IMG/VR virus record: IMGVR_UViG_3300036716_000145
Coordinates: 1-33,300 of that record
Reading direction: 5' to 3' (one strand)
DNA: 33,300 nt
From: a virus
Shown here: piece after piece, positions 13,770-23,683 of the stretch
How positions within the stretch are numbered: the stretch's first letter is position 1
How the letters are laid out: each line of letters opens with the position of its first letter
Notes under the pieces: model-generated
The model's input: the letters and a program-made list of their open reading frames with translations, nothing else
Told to the model about the DNA's origin: nothing
Databases searched by the model: none
Position numbers and translations under genes: made by a program

Positions 13770-15809
13770 TTATCTCCTGTTAGCTATGGCTCTTAAATCT
13801 GGAGTAGATGCATAAATTTGTCCACTTTGTGCGGCTCTCATTTCTTGCTCTGCTGTATCTCTAATTATAGCTTGCTCTTGTTCTTCAGCAGTTAAAATGT
13901 CAGGAATGTATCTATTTAACATTACCTCATTGCCATCTTCATCCTGCCCAGCAAACACAGCAGTTCTTAAAGTCCCATCTCCATCCTTATACATTACGGT
14001 ATAAGACGGTTTTCCCATTGAGGCTTCTCTTGCTGTGATTTCATCAGAAACTAAAATAATGTCTTGTTTAGACAACTCAAGGCCAAAAATACCTGATGGG
14101 CCAGTTAGCTCATTATAAATATCTTCTCTAATATAATTTACGCTGTCAGTCACGCCTAAACCGTAGTAGTCTTCAGGACGAAACTTCATAAATCCAAACT
14201 CACCTTCTTTATAATTAGTTTGAATATTTATCATTGCCTGCTCTTTAGCGTTATCTACAGACATTCCAGATTTATAATAGCTTTCAACTAAAGTGCCGTA
14301 ATCTTTTACTAGCTGATACTGGGCAATATCATTGACATTAAATTTCTTAAAATATCCTGATCCATATTCTTCAATCAATTCATTTTCATAAGAACCGCTA
14401 AAGGTTTTCTTACCTTCCTTGGATTTAATTTCTGCTGTTCTAGCCTCGATTCTTGCCTTGTTAGTCGGATCAGTATTTGCAATAGCTTGTTGCGTAGCAA
14501 GGTCTGCTCCCATGAACTGACTTAATGAATTAACTTCTGCGGCAAAAGCACGTTGTTGTTCAGTAAGAATTGTTTGCCCAATTCCAGGAATTTCTGTTAA
14601 TCTTCCAATGGTTTCTGAAGCCGCTTGTATCCTGTTTACATCTTGCGACATTAAATCATTAGTTAACTCTTGCTTTAACATTGCAGGAACAAAACCAGTT
14701 TTTGCTACAAAATCTGTTTGTTGTGCACCTCTAGCTTGAGGATTGTCAGAAGGCAATTTTTGAAACGTCACTTCTGCATAATAATCATTTGCATCTTTTT
14801 GCGTAATTGGAATTTGATCTGCAACAGGTGTAACGCTATCTATTACATTACCAACACGAATCATTCCTTGATCTTTTTTAGATTGCGCTAATTCTGCTTT
14901 ATATGCTTGTCTAACACCATTTAACCTTTGGCTAATCAAGCCTAGCATTTGATCTTTTTCTGTAGGGGTTATACCTTTGATTTCTGAAGTTCTAAAATCT
15001 TCAAGGAATTTAGCGCCACTAATCAACTTTTCTTCGTTAGACAAATCTTCATTAAAAACAGCCCTGTCAACATTGCCAATTTCAGCTTGAAGCAAGATTG
15101 ATCTTTCAACTTTGCGTTTTTCATCTTCAACTATTCGGGCATATTTAGGACTAGCTTCAGCTAAAGCATCCATCTCTGCAAATAATATTTCTTTTTCTGC
15201 ACTAACGAGTTCTGTATTGCCATTTCGAGCATAGTTTTCAATATCAATAACGCCAGTATCTACACCTTCGTTTAATATATTAATATTTTCGTTTTGAGCA
15301 TTTACCTCAAAAGCCTTACCTATATTTGCACTAGCAGTAGCAATTCTTGGAGCAATAACGCTAATAAGGTCTTGTCGTATTGCTATAGGGGCAGAATTAA
15401 TTGTTGCATCAAAATATGCTTGAGAAGCATTTTCATATCCAATAGGATCATTTGCAAACTCTTCAGCAAGTTCCGTAAGACGAACTTTAGAATCAGTGTT
15501 GCGTTGCGAAAACTGTGTCATTACTGCGGTACGATTAAATGCGCTAGAACCCCAACCAGTTCTTTTTGCTACTTCTTCGTAAACAATATTGCCTGCATCA
15601 TCAATGGTGCGGGCCTCTTCTACAGCTTGCTGTGCTTGCTCAGGAGCCTCACGTTCTGCCTTAGCCCTTCCAAACTGTTCAGCAACGCCTGCTACAGTCT
15701 CTCCTAAGCCTGCTAGAGCCTGCATACGCCTAGATATAGAGCCATCTGCCCCAGTAGGACGGAACTCTCCGTAGGATTCAATACGTTGTTGTCTAGGTCG
15801 TTTAGCCAT
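13770..15809 (-). CDS. Internal virion (core) protein, gp15-like
   Basis: A 679-residue, mostly alpha-helical protein in the position of T7 gp15 (747 residues). The N-terminus MAKRPRQQRIESYGEFRPTG is basic; Gln/Glu-rich helical segments follow. It is expected to form the middle part of the ejected core tube. Its ATG overlaps the stop of the gp14-like gene (TAATG), and the gp16-like gene follows with one base between. No enzymatic motif is seen. Confidence 0.75.
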   Translation of the reverse strand: MAKRPRQQRIESYGEFRPTGADGSISRRMQALAGLGETVAGVAEQFGRAKAEREAPEQAQQAVEEARTIDDAGNIVYEEVAKRTGWGSSAFNRTAVMTQFSQRNTDSKVRLTELAEEFANDPIGYENASQAYFDATINSAPIAIRQDLISVIAPRIATASANIGKAFEVNAQNENINILNEGVDTGVIDIENYARNGNTELVSAEKEILFAEMDALAEASPKYARIVEDEKRKVERSILLQAEIGNVDRAVFNEDLSNEEKLISGAKFLEDFRTSEIKGITPTEKDQMLGLISQRLNGVRQAYKAELAQSKKDQGMIRVGNVIDSVTPVADQIPITQKDANDYYAEVTFQKLPSDNPQARGAQQTDFVAKTGFVPAMLKQELTNDLMSQDVNRIQAASETIGRLTEIPGIGQTILTEQQRAFAAEVNSLSQFMGADLATQQAIANTDPTNKARIEARTAEIKSKEGKKTFSGSYENELIEEYGSGYFKKFNVNDIAQYQLVKDYGTLVESYYKSGMSVDNAKEQAMINIQTNYKEGEFGFMKFRPEDYYGLGVTDSVNYIREDIYNELTGPSGIFGLELSKQDIILVSDEITAREASMGKPSYTVMYKDGDGTLRTAVFAGQDEDGNEVMLNRYIPDILTAEEQEQAIIRDTAEQEMRAAQSGQIYASTPDLRAIANRR

Positions 15810-16243
15810 TATGAGTCCTTGTTTGCCTGATAGGTTTGAAATCCACCATAAGCATCAGCCGCGCTTTTAAGCAAAGTAGATGTAGCCTGAGTGTAAGCAG
15901 TTCCTTTATCCATTTTTCCTTGCATTCTTATTTGTCTGCGCTTTAACTTTTCAGACAACCCTATCATGCCTTCACTTGTGCCTACTGCTTTAGCACTTTC
16001 TAAAGCGATACTGGCAGGAGTTCCTTCTCCAGTCATACCAGACATAGACGCTCCAACAATGTTAGAAGCAAGGACTTTATTTAACTCTTGTCGTCTTTGT
16101 AATTCACGACCTTCAGCGGCAATCTTTTCTTGTCTAGCTTGTTCTATAGCCTGCTCTTCTGCCGCTTTACCAGCTTGTATTTGACCATAGGTACTTACTG
16201 CTGTGCCTGCCGCCATTAAACTAGCCACTATTGCAAAACTCAT
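15809..16243 (-). CDS. Internal virion protein, gp14-like
   Basis: A 144-residue protein. A short hydrophobic N-terminus (MSFAIVASLMAAGTAVSTYG) precedes a long helical, Gln/Glu/Lys/Arg-rich stretch (EEQAIEQARQEKIAAEGREL). This is the plan of T7 gp14, the small core protein inserted into the outer membrane at ejection. A second Ala/Ser/Gly-rich part (MSGMTGEGTPASIALESAK) follows. Its position directly before the gp15- and gp16-like genes supports the call. Confidence 0.75.
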   Translation of the reverse strand: MSFAIVASLMAAGTAVSTYGQIQAGKAAEEQAIEQARQEKIAAEGRELQRRQELNKVLASNIVGASMSGMTGEGTPASIALESAKAVGTSEGMIGLSEKLKRRQIRMQGKMDKGTAYTQATSTLLKSAADAYGGFQTYQANKDS

Positions 16244-16573
16244 CTAAATATCCTCTGGCTCTAACAAAGCCGCTTCTATCTCGTCTATATCAGTTAAGTG
16301 TGTAGGGTGATATGTAATCCATACACAGTCTGTTTCAGCGTATATAACACGCTTAGTTTGCGGAATAGTCTCTCCCATAAACGGAGCCTCTATGTCCAAG
16401 TTACCAAATTGGCTAGACACTTTACATCTACCCTTTACTACCATGTACAAGTGAGTCGTTTTGTGTAACGCTCCTACTAAACATACGCCAGCAGGTATAA
16501 ACAACTCTCTTGCATATAAGCCATCACTAAAATGATGCTTTACTTGTAACTCTACAGTCTCACCTTTTAACAT
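16244..16573 (-). CDS. Cupin-like small protein
   Basis: A 109-residue protein from ATG 16573 (a TTG three bases upstream is possible). IPAGVCLVGALHKTTHLYMVVKG with two His four residues apart, then KRVIYAETDCVWITYHPT, follows the double-stranded beta-helix pattern of cupins. It may bind a metal or small ligand, or act as a fold in the virion. Similar cupin-like proteins occur in the core gene region of other podoviruses. The ribosome site is weak, and 44 bases separate it from the tail gene upstream. Confidence 0.65.
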   Translation of the reverse strand: MLKGETVELQVKHHFSDGLYARELFIPAGVCLVGALHKTTHLYMVVKGRCKVSSQFGNLDIEAPFMGETIPQTKRVIYAETDCVWITYHPTHLTDIDEIEAALLEPEDI

Positions 16574-16617
16574 CAATGACTGTAGTTGTATTATCTCATC
16601 TTGCTTTGCTACTTGAT

Positions 16618-19464
16618 TTAAGATGATTCTACCTCGTATTCTATAGCTTGGATATGGAATGGTGTAGGACTAGGTACTGTAATGACAGGCTGTATGTCTA
16701 TGCCCCATCCGTTACCACCATTGTTATCTTCTATAATACCAGTTTGTTCAGGTAAATTGGAATCTAATGGTGTGTTTGCCGCATCTCCAAACTGTCTAAT
16801 AGGTACAGGATTGTCATCAATGTATACACCAGAGCTTTTGTACACTCGTAAGTTCATGCGCGTTATCTTTTTCTCACGCATTTGGTTTTGTCCAGCAGGG
16901 CCAGCAGTATTCAAAGGCATACCTACAATCTTAGGTGTAAAGTTATAACCTACCTCGACATCAATTACACCGCCTGAAGGGTCTTGCTCAAGAATAAATG
17001 ACTTTTCTTCATCAGTTAAAACAATAATTCCTCCTGCTTGGACTACACGATTATCTAATGTTGTTCCTCTTGCTACAACACTAACCGTTTCTCCGTCTAA
17101 ATGGTTTGAGGCTAAACCCAAGTTATTGCCTGATATGCTTGTGCTTGATAAAAGCCTAACAGATGAATCCATTAAATAATCAAAGTCCCACTTCTCTATT
17201 GTGTAAGTAGTATCTGATGCAGTAGTTCTTTTGTTCACTAAAAATAAATCATTGTTAACCACAGATACAGAAACAATTTTTAAAGGGTATTCGGTTTTAG
17301 TATCTCCATTAGTCCACCTAGTAAATCCGTTAATGTCTTGTGTACGCAAAGTATTAAGTATTGCGGCTGTACCATCTTGGTTAACAATAAATACCCAGTT
17401 AGCATCTTCTGATAACGATCCAGTTAATGTAGCTAGGTCAAGAGGCTGATTAATAAGCTGAGAAGACAACACAGATATGTCTGTACTGTTGTAAGCATCT
17501 TCATTGTAGTTATACAGATAAGATCGTAATGTTCTACCGTTTTGATCTACAAAGAGTGTTGCACCATCTACAGACTTAACCTCTAGGAAAGATGCTCCAT
17601 GTTGTGTTTGCGCTTCAATAGTAATGTCAGACGGAGTATTACCTCTAACAATAAACTCTGCTCCTGCTGTAAACACTTGTAAGCCACGATCAGGGTTAAT
17701 GTCAATAATCTCTGTTAGCTGTCGTGAAGATATAGTTGTGAAGATACCCTCATCATCGTCACCTTCTTCAGTAAAGAAATCAAAGAATGATCCAGAGCGA
17801 GAGGCAAACAAACTTTGTGTTTTAGATTTAGTGCCACCTAGCCACAGCCTTCCACTATAAAAAGCACCCATTCGAGGATAGCCGCGTAACGCGCTCCATA
17901 CGCCTTCTTTTCTTGTTGAGCCATTTTGAGACTTTACTGTAGTTATTGTTCTTACTGCACCTGTAGCGCCTGCCGTCTGAAAGCCTGTAAATAATTCAAA
18001 GTTTTTTGCTGATGCTCCAGAGCAAGTTATTGTGTATTGATGCGAACCAGTCCTTGTAACTGCAACGCCATCATCAGCCATAACTGGCATTTCTTGTATG
18101 TTTTTTTGCAAATTAAATTGCGTAGAAGACTGCTCGTTAGTAGAGTTATCTCCTGCGTAAGTAATGTTTTTACTTAACACCCCCTCAATATCAATCTGAA
18201 AAGTATCACCTGTTTGAAATCCTGCAAATGACATAACTTGTACATCATTACTAGCAACAGGACTATTATTATCGTTGTAATCGTATTGAGGTATTTTTAA
18301 AAACGGAATGCTGTCAATAACAAACGTAGATGTATTTGTATTTATTATTCTTTTAGGATGATGTTCCTCATGGAACATTAACATGACGTTTTCTGTTTGA
18401 ACATCACGTACATTTGCCACCTCGCTAGACTTAAAAGGCAACGGCAAATAAGCTACAGGCACAAAATTATATGTTTGATCTGTTACTCTGTAAATAGACA
18501 TATTACCAAAGGAAGGCGTAGTTTCTTCACCCCCAGTAATTACACATAAGTAATGCCTGTTTGTCTCAACGCTAAAGTCAAATGTCTTAACATCAGAAGC
18601 ATTATCTGTTGCGTATAAAACATTAAACTCACTAAGCTGTATTTTTAAAGTTCCTAAGTCTCCTGTATCACCAATTCTTACTATTCTATAATATTGACCT
18701 ACAAACGTAGAAGACAAGCGAATACGATAAGACTTTGCTTCTGCTGTAACAGTTAGAGTCTCTTCGGTAGTCCAAGCAGAACCGTTGCTAGAAACTTGTA
18801 CTTTAAATTGACCAGAGCCAGTACCGTTTAGCTTGATGTCTTTTACATCTATAAACTGACCTCTATTAGTTGTTCCAAGAACATTATATAAAGCTACTAT
18901 ATATTCATCATCTGGCGCAGATTGCCCTGTTGTACCTAATACACCAATATTAGTTGTTGTGAGTCCTACCGTTGAGCGATCAAAGTCATTAATATTAGCA
19001 ACAGTGCCGCCTCTAGGCATACTTGAAGTAAATGTCGTAAATGCAGAATATACAAGATTAAGTGTACCAACTGTTTTAGTAAGAGTTCCGCTGGCAGTAG
19101 GATTATTAGTTCCAACCGTCCTTTTTGCGTAGACAGTATATGGAAGACTTGATCCAGTGAAAGAAAGAACCGTAAAAGTAGAAGAATTATTTGTATATGT
19201 AGCGCCAACAATAGGCAAACCAGTAGTAACATTAAAAGAAAATAATTGCCCTAATCCACTAAAAACAAAAGGAGCTATAATGTTTTCTGCTAAATCAACG
19301 TGTTGTGTTCCTGCTCTACGCTTTAACCCTCCCTGTGGGACAATAAGCACATTCTCAGCAGTTTCCATGCCTTGATAGTATTGGTCAAGATCAACACGAC
19401 CCTTAATTAGAGGCGATAGCTCTCCACTAACAAAAGAACTTTGAAGAAATTTAGATTTAGCCAT
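16618..19464 (-). CDS. Tail tubular protein B, gp12-like (nozzle)
   Basis: A 948-residue protein beginning MAKSKFLQSSFVSGELSPLI with RVDLDQYYQGMETAENVLIVPQGG, the characteristic N-terminus of podovirus tail tubular protein B (T7 gp12, 794 residues). Other typical stretches are RGYPRMGAFYSGRLWLGGTK and FTTISSRQLTEI. It forms the nozzle of the short tail below the gp11 ring. The extra length lies in the N-terminal third, which contains a Ser/Thr-rich beta insert. Confidence 0.9.
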   Translation of the reverse strand: MAKSKFLQSSFVSGELSPLIKGRVDLDQYYQGMETAENVLIVPQGGLKRRAGTQHVDLAENIIAPFVFSGLGQLFSFNVTTGLPIVGATYTNNSSTFTVLSFTGSSLPYTVYAKRTVGTNNPTASGTLTKTVGTLNLVYSAFTTFTSSMPRGGTVANINDFDRSTVGLTTTNIGVLGTTGQSAPDDEYIVALYNVLGTTNRGQFIDVKDIKLNGTGSGQFKVQVSSNGSAWTTEETLTVTAEAKSYRIRLSSTFVGQYYRIVRIGDTGDLGTLKIQLSEFNVLYATDNASDVKTFDFSVETNRHYLCVITGGEETTPSFGNMSIYRVTDQTYNFVPVAYLPLPFKSSEVANVRDVQTENVMLMFHEEHHPKRIINTNTSTFVIDSIPFLKIPQYDYNDNNSPVASNDVQVMSFAGFQTGDTFQIDIEGVLSKNITYAGDNSTNEQSSTQFNLQKNIQEMPVMADDGVAVTRTGSHQYTITCSGASAKNFELFTGFQTAGATGAVRTITTVKSQNGSTRKEGVWSALRGYPRMGAFYSGRLWLGGTKSKTQSLFASRSGSFFDFFTEEGDDDEGIFTTISSRQLTEIIDINPDRGLQVFTAGAEFIVRGNTPSDITIEAQTQHGASFLEVKSVDGATLFVDQNGRTLRSYLYNYNEDAYNSTDISVLSSQLINQPLDLATLTGSLSEDANWVFIVNQDGTAAILNTLRTQDINGFTRWTNGDTKTEYPLKIVSVSVVNNDLFLVNKRTTASDTTYTIEKWDFDYLMDSSVRLLSSTSISGNNLGLASNHLDGETVSVVARGTTLDNRVVQAGGIIVLTDEEKSFILEQDPSGGVIDVEVGYNFTPKIVGMPLNTAGPAGQNQMREKKITRMNLRVYKSSGVYIDDNPVPIRQFGDAANTPLDSNLPEQTGIIEDNNGGNGWGIDIQPVITVPSPTPFHIQAIEYEVESS

Positions 19465-19472
19465 TCTTTAAC

Positions 19473-21683
19473 CTATAATAAAGCTGGTATTAAGTTAGTG
19501 TTGTTTTCAATATTAGGCAATCCTTGCACAAATACAGCAGGAGGATTTATCTGTATAGAGTTAGATCCTGCCGCAATAATACTAACTCCATCATCCCGAT
19601 CAACCCACAAGTTATTTATCTGTAGCGGAGTTGAATTTGTATTATCCCATGTAATTGCTGTCTTACTGGTTACATTGGTTATTCTGTTTACTTGCGGCCA
19701 GCTTAAAGCGCCAAACGCCTCTGCAATGCCTGTAGGAGTAGTAATAAAATACTGATACCATGCTCCAATGTCGGGGCCATCAATAACATTGTCAGCCTCG
19801 TTAAAGTCAAATTGCATATTGCCTGAGTCCCAACTAATGCCAGTTACAGTAGACCCGTCTTTACCATGCGCCGCGTAAGTAGAATTACTGTCTTGCGAAA
19901 CTAGCGCAGACCATCCAGCAGAAGTAGCCACTACAGACGTAGTAAATTCTAACTTGTCTATTTTTGCCACTCTTAACTCTAGTACATCACCTACAGAATA
20001 CCCTACACCTTCTGCGTATGTTGCAGTATAGCTTGTTCCTGCTACCACCTGATTAACTACTTGAGTAGAGGTTGTTGTGTTGTAAACTCTTATCCTAGAC
20101 CCTGCAACTAATCCCGTTATAGATACGCTTCTAGGAGCTAAGATTGTACCGTTAGCATCGGTTCGCGTTCCGTTAAACACTGCACCATTGGCTAAAGTAA
20201 TTACACCTGTCGTAGTCATATCACCAGTAAAGGTTGATGCTTTAATTGTTATGGTGTTACCAGATATTGCAAACGCACTAGAAGCCGTTGCGTCGATAGT
20301 GACGTTATAGGCTCCTACGTCAATTAACGCTCCTGATCGAGATAACACAAAATCAGTGTAATCTCCAAAGTTATCTTCTAGGTACGCACTTGCTCTATCA
20401 TAGAGCTTTGCAGAAGTATCTATTTGAGTGTAAGCATTCACCGTAGCCTTGTTTGCTTCTGTAATATTAGCATCAGGCAAAACGGATGACGTAACAGTTT
20501 TAACACCGTTACCCACTAAAGTTGGAGTAACATTGCCAACTAATTTACCATACTTATAAAAAGCAAAGGTTATATTAGAGCCATTTGAGTTGCCCCTGTT
20601 GTCTATTGTGTAAACGCCTGAGATCTTTCTTGAAAAAGCAGTGTAAGGTAAAAATGAAATAGAGCCTGAAGCTGTAGCTCCTTCGTAAGTCTTTGTCGAG
20701 TCTGAAATGTCAGTGCCACCACTCACTACAATAGTTCCAAATCTGCTTCCGTTGTTTACGTCTTGAGCGTACACCTTGACATCAGTTGCATTTAAATCTG
20801 TATCTAAGAAATTTAAGGTTAAATTTGACTGCCATACACAAAAATTAAAACCATCATTATCCGACATTACAACTACAGTATTAGGCGCATCCTTTTGTGA
20901 ATCAACTAATATAACTGTTCCGTAATTAGTCGTGCCTTGCATGTTAATTCGTATATCTTGGTTTGACGTATTGTAAGTTGCAAAATCTACAACAGTTGTA
21001 TGTGCATTAGATACAGCCGCACCACCAAATAAAAACCCTTCGTTAGCCTCTCCTACTGTAAAGCCATCAAAAGTATAAGTGCCCCCTCTGTCTGCAAGAA
21101 CGGCTCCTAACAGCGTGGTCCTGCGAATTAAAACTGTACCTTTAAATGAATACTGTACGTTTGACAACGCTGTTTTAGTCATCATTATGCAATCAACTAG
21201 CTCAGACGTGCCATTAAAAGATGATATAATTCCTTGGCTATTTGAGTTCTCGCCAACAAAAACGCCAGTTAAAGCAATAGAACCACTTGGATGAACAGAA
21301 AAAAACTTTCTGCCTCCGTTGTAACTTGTAGCGCCCCCCGGCCCTGCAATAGCTCTTGTACCAAAATCAATACAAGGCAATAAAGCATTAGTTTGAACAA
21401 ACCCGCCAAAAGCTACACCGTTGTCGCAAGCAATAGTTAAAGATGCCCCATCATCAACATAGATCGACATGTAGTTTAAGCCTGTTCCGCTATCATCGGG
21501 GTTTACAAAAACCATCCTTTCAGTGTAGCCGTTAAAACTTAAAGTGCCTTCAACTCTTAAAAATACATTATCTAAAACATAAACGCTGTCATATATTGTT
21601 ACGCCTGTTAGCCCTGACAAGCCACTTAGGTTAGTGTCTGTACCTGTTTGCGTAATAATGCCGCCTGAATAACTAAAGCTCAT
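19473..21683 (-). CDS. Large tail protein, possibly a tailspike-like beta-helix
   Basis: A 736-residue protein rich in Thr, Ser, Asn, Gly and Val, with repeated strand-turn patterns (GAVFNGTRTDANGTILAP, AISGNTITIKASTF, LDNVFLRVEGTLSF) of a right-handed beta-helix. The C-terminal part (GSTVTGISWDSGNMQFDF) has a different pattern, probably a separate domain. No hydrolase motif can be named. It lies between tail tubular A and B genes, not with the fibre genes, so it may be a spike fixed at the tail joint. It starts right after a TAG with ATGAG. Confidence 0.65.
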   Translation of the reverse strand: MSFSYSGGIITQTGTDTNLSGLSGLTGVTIYDSVYVLDNVFLRVEGTLSFNGYTERMVFVNPDDSGTGLNYMSIYVDDGASLTIACDNGVAFGGFVQTNALLPCIDFGTRAIAGPGGATSYNGGRKFFSVHPSGSIALTGVFVGENSNSQGIISSFNGTSELVDCIMMTKTALSNVQYSFKGTVLIRRTTLLGAVLADRGGTYTFDGFTVGEANEGFLFGGAAVSNAHTTVVDFATYNTSNQDIRINMQGTTNYGTVILVDSQKDAPNTVVVMSDNDGFNFCVWQSNLTLNFLDTDLNATDVKVYAQDVNNGSRFGTIVVSGGTDISDSTKTYEGATASGSISFLPYTAFSRKISGVYTIDNRGNSNGSNITFAFYKYGKLVGNVTPTLVGNGVKTVTSSVLPDANITEANKATVNAYTQIDTSAKLYDRASAYLEDNFGDYTDFVLSRSGALIDVGAYNVTIDATASSAFAISGNTITIKASTFTGDMTTTGVITLANGAVFNGTRTDANGTILAPRSVSITGLVAGSRIRVYNTTTSTQVVNQVVAGTSYTATYAEGVGYSVGDVLELRVAKIDKLEFTTSVVATSAGWSALVSQDSNSTYAAHGKDGSTVTGISWDSGNMQFDFNEADNVIDGPDIGAWYQYFITTPTGIAEAFGALSWPQVNRITNVTSKTAITWDNTNSTPLQINNLWVDRDDGVSIIAAGSNSIQINPPAVFVQGLPNIENNTNLIPALL

Positions 21684-22112
21684 CTAACTCTCCGTAATAC
21701 TGGTTAATACACCGTTGGTGTAGTTGAGAGTTTTGGTAGTCACTACGCTGTCAGCAGTTAAAACAATGCTAGTTAATACTCCATCAGTATAGGAAAGGGC
21801 TTTAGTCTGACCGCCGCCATAAGTAATACCAGTTAGTAATCCGTTAGTATAGGTAAATGCAGGATTGCTTAAAACGCTTGCACCTTGCAAAACAACAGTA
21901 ACAACACCACTAATAATTGACTGCACATCTAGGGTTACGCTTGGGCCTTGCTGTGGAAGCAATATAGTGTCGCCTGCTATCATAGCGTAAGCCATTTGAT
22001 TAAAATAACCTGACGCTAAAATAAGAGACACAGACTCTACGCTATCGTAAGACCACAAAGACCCTTCTCCTTGCTGGCTTACTTGCCTAAAGTCATAAAT
22101 ATTAAACGCCAT
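21684..22112 (-). CDS. Small virion protein with C-terminal YTNG repeats
   Basis: A 142-residue protein. The N-terminal half (NIYDFRQVSQQGEGSLWSYDS...ASGYFNQMAYAMIAGDTILL) matches a domain often seen at the start of phage tail accessory proteins. The C-terminal half has three repeats based on YTNGLLTGITYGG, YTDGVLTSIVLTA, YTNGVLTSITES. The ATG overlaps the stop of tail tubular A (TAATG). It may act as an adaptor for the beta-helix protein that follows. Confidence 0.7.
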   Translation of the reverse strand: MAFNIYDFRQVSQQGEGSLWSYDSVESVSLILASGYFNQMAYAMIAGDTILLPQQGPSVTLDVQSIISGVVTVVLQGASVLSNPAFTYTNGLLTGITYGGGQTKALSYTDGVLTSIVLTADSVVTTKTLNYTNGVLTSITES

Positions 22113-22669
22113 TAACGTCTCGCATTAATAAATGGTTGGCTTCTCATTGGCTCAGTAGGGTATTGTTGTGAGTCAGTGTAACGCGCCATACGAGATGCGT
22201 TCACATACTTGTTTGCATTGATCTCAGCAGATGCCGCACTGTCTCTAATAGAAGGAGCGAAGTCCATTGCCAACGCATACTCTATCATCTTAGCAAAGTA
22301 GACAGGCCATTGGCTCTCAGGAACATTTGCTGTGTAATCAATGTATAAAGGGCCAGATGTATTAGTGTACACCTTATCCCCATAGATTCTGTATTGTACT
22401 GCTGGATCTAACTTAATTACGTTAATCAAGTCAGCAGGCAACTGGTACATATTTTGGTATTCAGTTCCTACAGGAGTATCAGCAGTCATTGCTAGTTGTG
22501 CTGTACGTCTGGAAAATCCCCATCGGTACTTAGACATTTCGGACTGTACAATATTGTCATATAGGTTATTAGCAACTGTCTCTGCTCTGCTATTACCGCT
22601 TAATGACGTAACTGGCAGATCGCCAATTAATATCAAGGCGTTAGAAATTAACTTAATCTTTTCTGCCAT
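22112..22669 (-). CDS. Tail tubular protein A, gp11-like (head-tail adaptor)
   Basis: A 185-residue protein with the family signature: IKLISNALILIGDLPVTSL, NNLYDNIVQSEMSKYRWGFS, YQLPADLINVIKL. T7 gp11 has 196 residues and forms the ring between portal and nozzle. ATG 22669 is chosen behind AAAGAGGTTAGT; a longer frame would run into the capsid terminator hairpin. The gene therefore starts just after that terminator. Confidence 0.9.
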   Translation of the reverse strand: MAEKIKLISNALILIGDLPVTSLSGNSRAETVANNLYDNIVQSEMSKYRWGFSRRTAQLAMTADTPVGTEYQNMYQLPADLINVIKLDPAVQYRIYGDKVYTNTSGPLYIDYTANVPESQWPVYFAKMIEYALAMDFAPSIRDSAASAEINANKYVNASRMARYTDSQQYPTEPMRSQPFINARR

Positions 22670-22680
22670 ACTAACCTCTT

Positions 22681-22703
22681 TGAGAAAGGGGGCCGAAGCC
22701 CCC
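22681..22703 (-). terminator. Strong terminator behind the capsid gene
   Basis: On the minus strand GGGGGC (22703-22698) pairs with GCCCCC (22693-22688) around a four-base loop, followed by TTTCTC. It lies between the capsid stop and the tail tubular A start. The short T-tract suggests partial readthrough into the tail genes. Confidence 0.85.
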
Positions 22704-22725
22704 AATCAGTTTACCCAAAAACAAC

Positions 22726-23559
22726 TTATACGTTATCTTTGTACTCAACTTTACAGATACCGTCAACATCACGTACGGCAGCACCAGCTTTCATCATGCC
22801 GTTGCAGAGCCAAGAAGTCTTCTGTGCAACCCAATCCACAGAGGTCTTCATGTCAATACCAATAGCAAGTCCAACAGCGTCACGGCTAAAGAAGTATGAA
22901 TCAACAGTGTTACTTGTAACAGTCAATCCACCTTCAGCACGATCATCAAGAATGATGAACTGGAATCCAGCTAGGCTATTTACGCCACCGCTAACAAGTG
23001 CTTTCACAGCTTGGTAGTCAGCAGAAGTTGCCTTCTCATCTTTCAAAAGACCGCCAAGTCCTGCACTGTTAATTGCGGCATACAAGTTAGCATTAGGAAC
23101 AGCTTGACCACGCAATGCTACTTGAGCATCAATGACCTTAGCCATAGTCAGTCCTGTGCTACCGTGTGCAACAGTAGCAGGGGTAGGAATTGCATCAATA
23201 GCATCAATTACTAGCTGATCACTACGACGACCCAAAGCGCCAGCAATAGTGTCTGCCAACTCTTGTTTCTCGTCAAAGTTTACTTCAGCTTGGTCAAAGA
23301 TGTCTGTGTACTCAGGAGCATTCCAGTTTGCAAGAGTAGCTGTTGCAAATGCATAGCTTATGCCCATAGGAACAACATCAGCAGAGGAGGTTGCTTTTTG
23401 GTTAGCAAGTCCCTTGCCCATGTTACGGAATTTGTAGGTGTCGCCAACTACATTGTTACGGATTGTTACAGCAGGCTTCAATAGCCCTTTTTGCGCGTAC
23501 GCATGTTTTACCATACTGTCAAATTCAATCGACGCTACGGCTGATAGATTAGCACTCAT
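22726..23559 (-). CDS. Major capsid protein
   Basis: A 277-residue protein, the HK97-fold-type capsid protein expected after the scaffold gene. Start ATG 23559 follows GAGGAAATCATT; in-frame upstream codons to 23598 lack this. N-terminal MSANLSAVASIEFDSMVKHAY leads to VTIRNNVVGDTYKFRNMGKG, and DADAI-like VIDAIDAIPTPATV and WLCNGMMKAGAAVRD belong to the phage capsid family of BPP-1-like and other podoviruses rather than to T7 gp10. The gene has its own promoter, a leader hairpin and a terminator, which suits the most abundant virion protein. Confidence 0.85.
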   Translation of the reverse strand: MSANLSAVASIEFDSMVKHAYAQKGLLKPAVTIRNNVVGDTYKFRNMGKGLANQKATSSADVVPMGISYAFATATLANWNAPEYTDIFDQAEVNFDEKQELADTIAGALGRRSDQLVIDAIDAIPTPATVAHGSTGLTMAKVIDAQVALRGQAVPNANLYAAINSAGLGGLLKDEKATSADYQAVKALVSGGVNSLAGFQFIILDDRAEGGLTVTSNTVDSYFFSRDAVGLAIGIDMKTSVDWVAQKTSWLCNGMMKAGAAVRDVDGICKVEYKDNV

Positions 23560-23614
23560 AATGATTTCCTCGAAAAGAGTATTAAAAAAAGTTTTCAAGG
23601 TTTTTTGCTGAGTA

Positions 23615-23654
23615 CCCAGTAAAAATGGTCAGCATTCAACCTAAATTTACTGGG
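23615..23654 (-). promoter_or_regulatory. Stem-loop in the capsid mRNA leader
   Basis: CCCAGTAAA (23615-23623) and TTTACTGGG (23646-23654) form a perfect 9-bp stem; inside it GGT and ACC can pair. There is no T-run, so it is unlikely to terminate. It lies between the promoter and the ribosome site of the capsid gene and may be an mRNA stabiliser or an RNase III site. Confidence 0.55.
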
Positions 23655-23683
23655 CCTTTGGGAAAAGGGTATCCAGTGTACCG

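Noticed and set aside
17000-17020. Second hammerhead-like core on the minus strand (CTGATGAAGAAAAG)
   Set aside because: No stem II between CTGATGA and GAAA, and it is in the coding region of tail tubular B.
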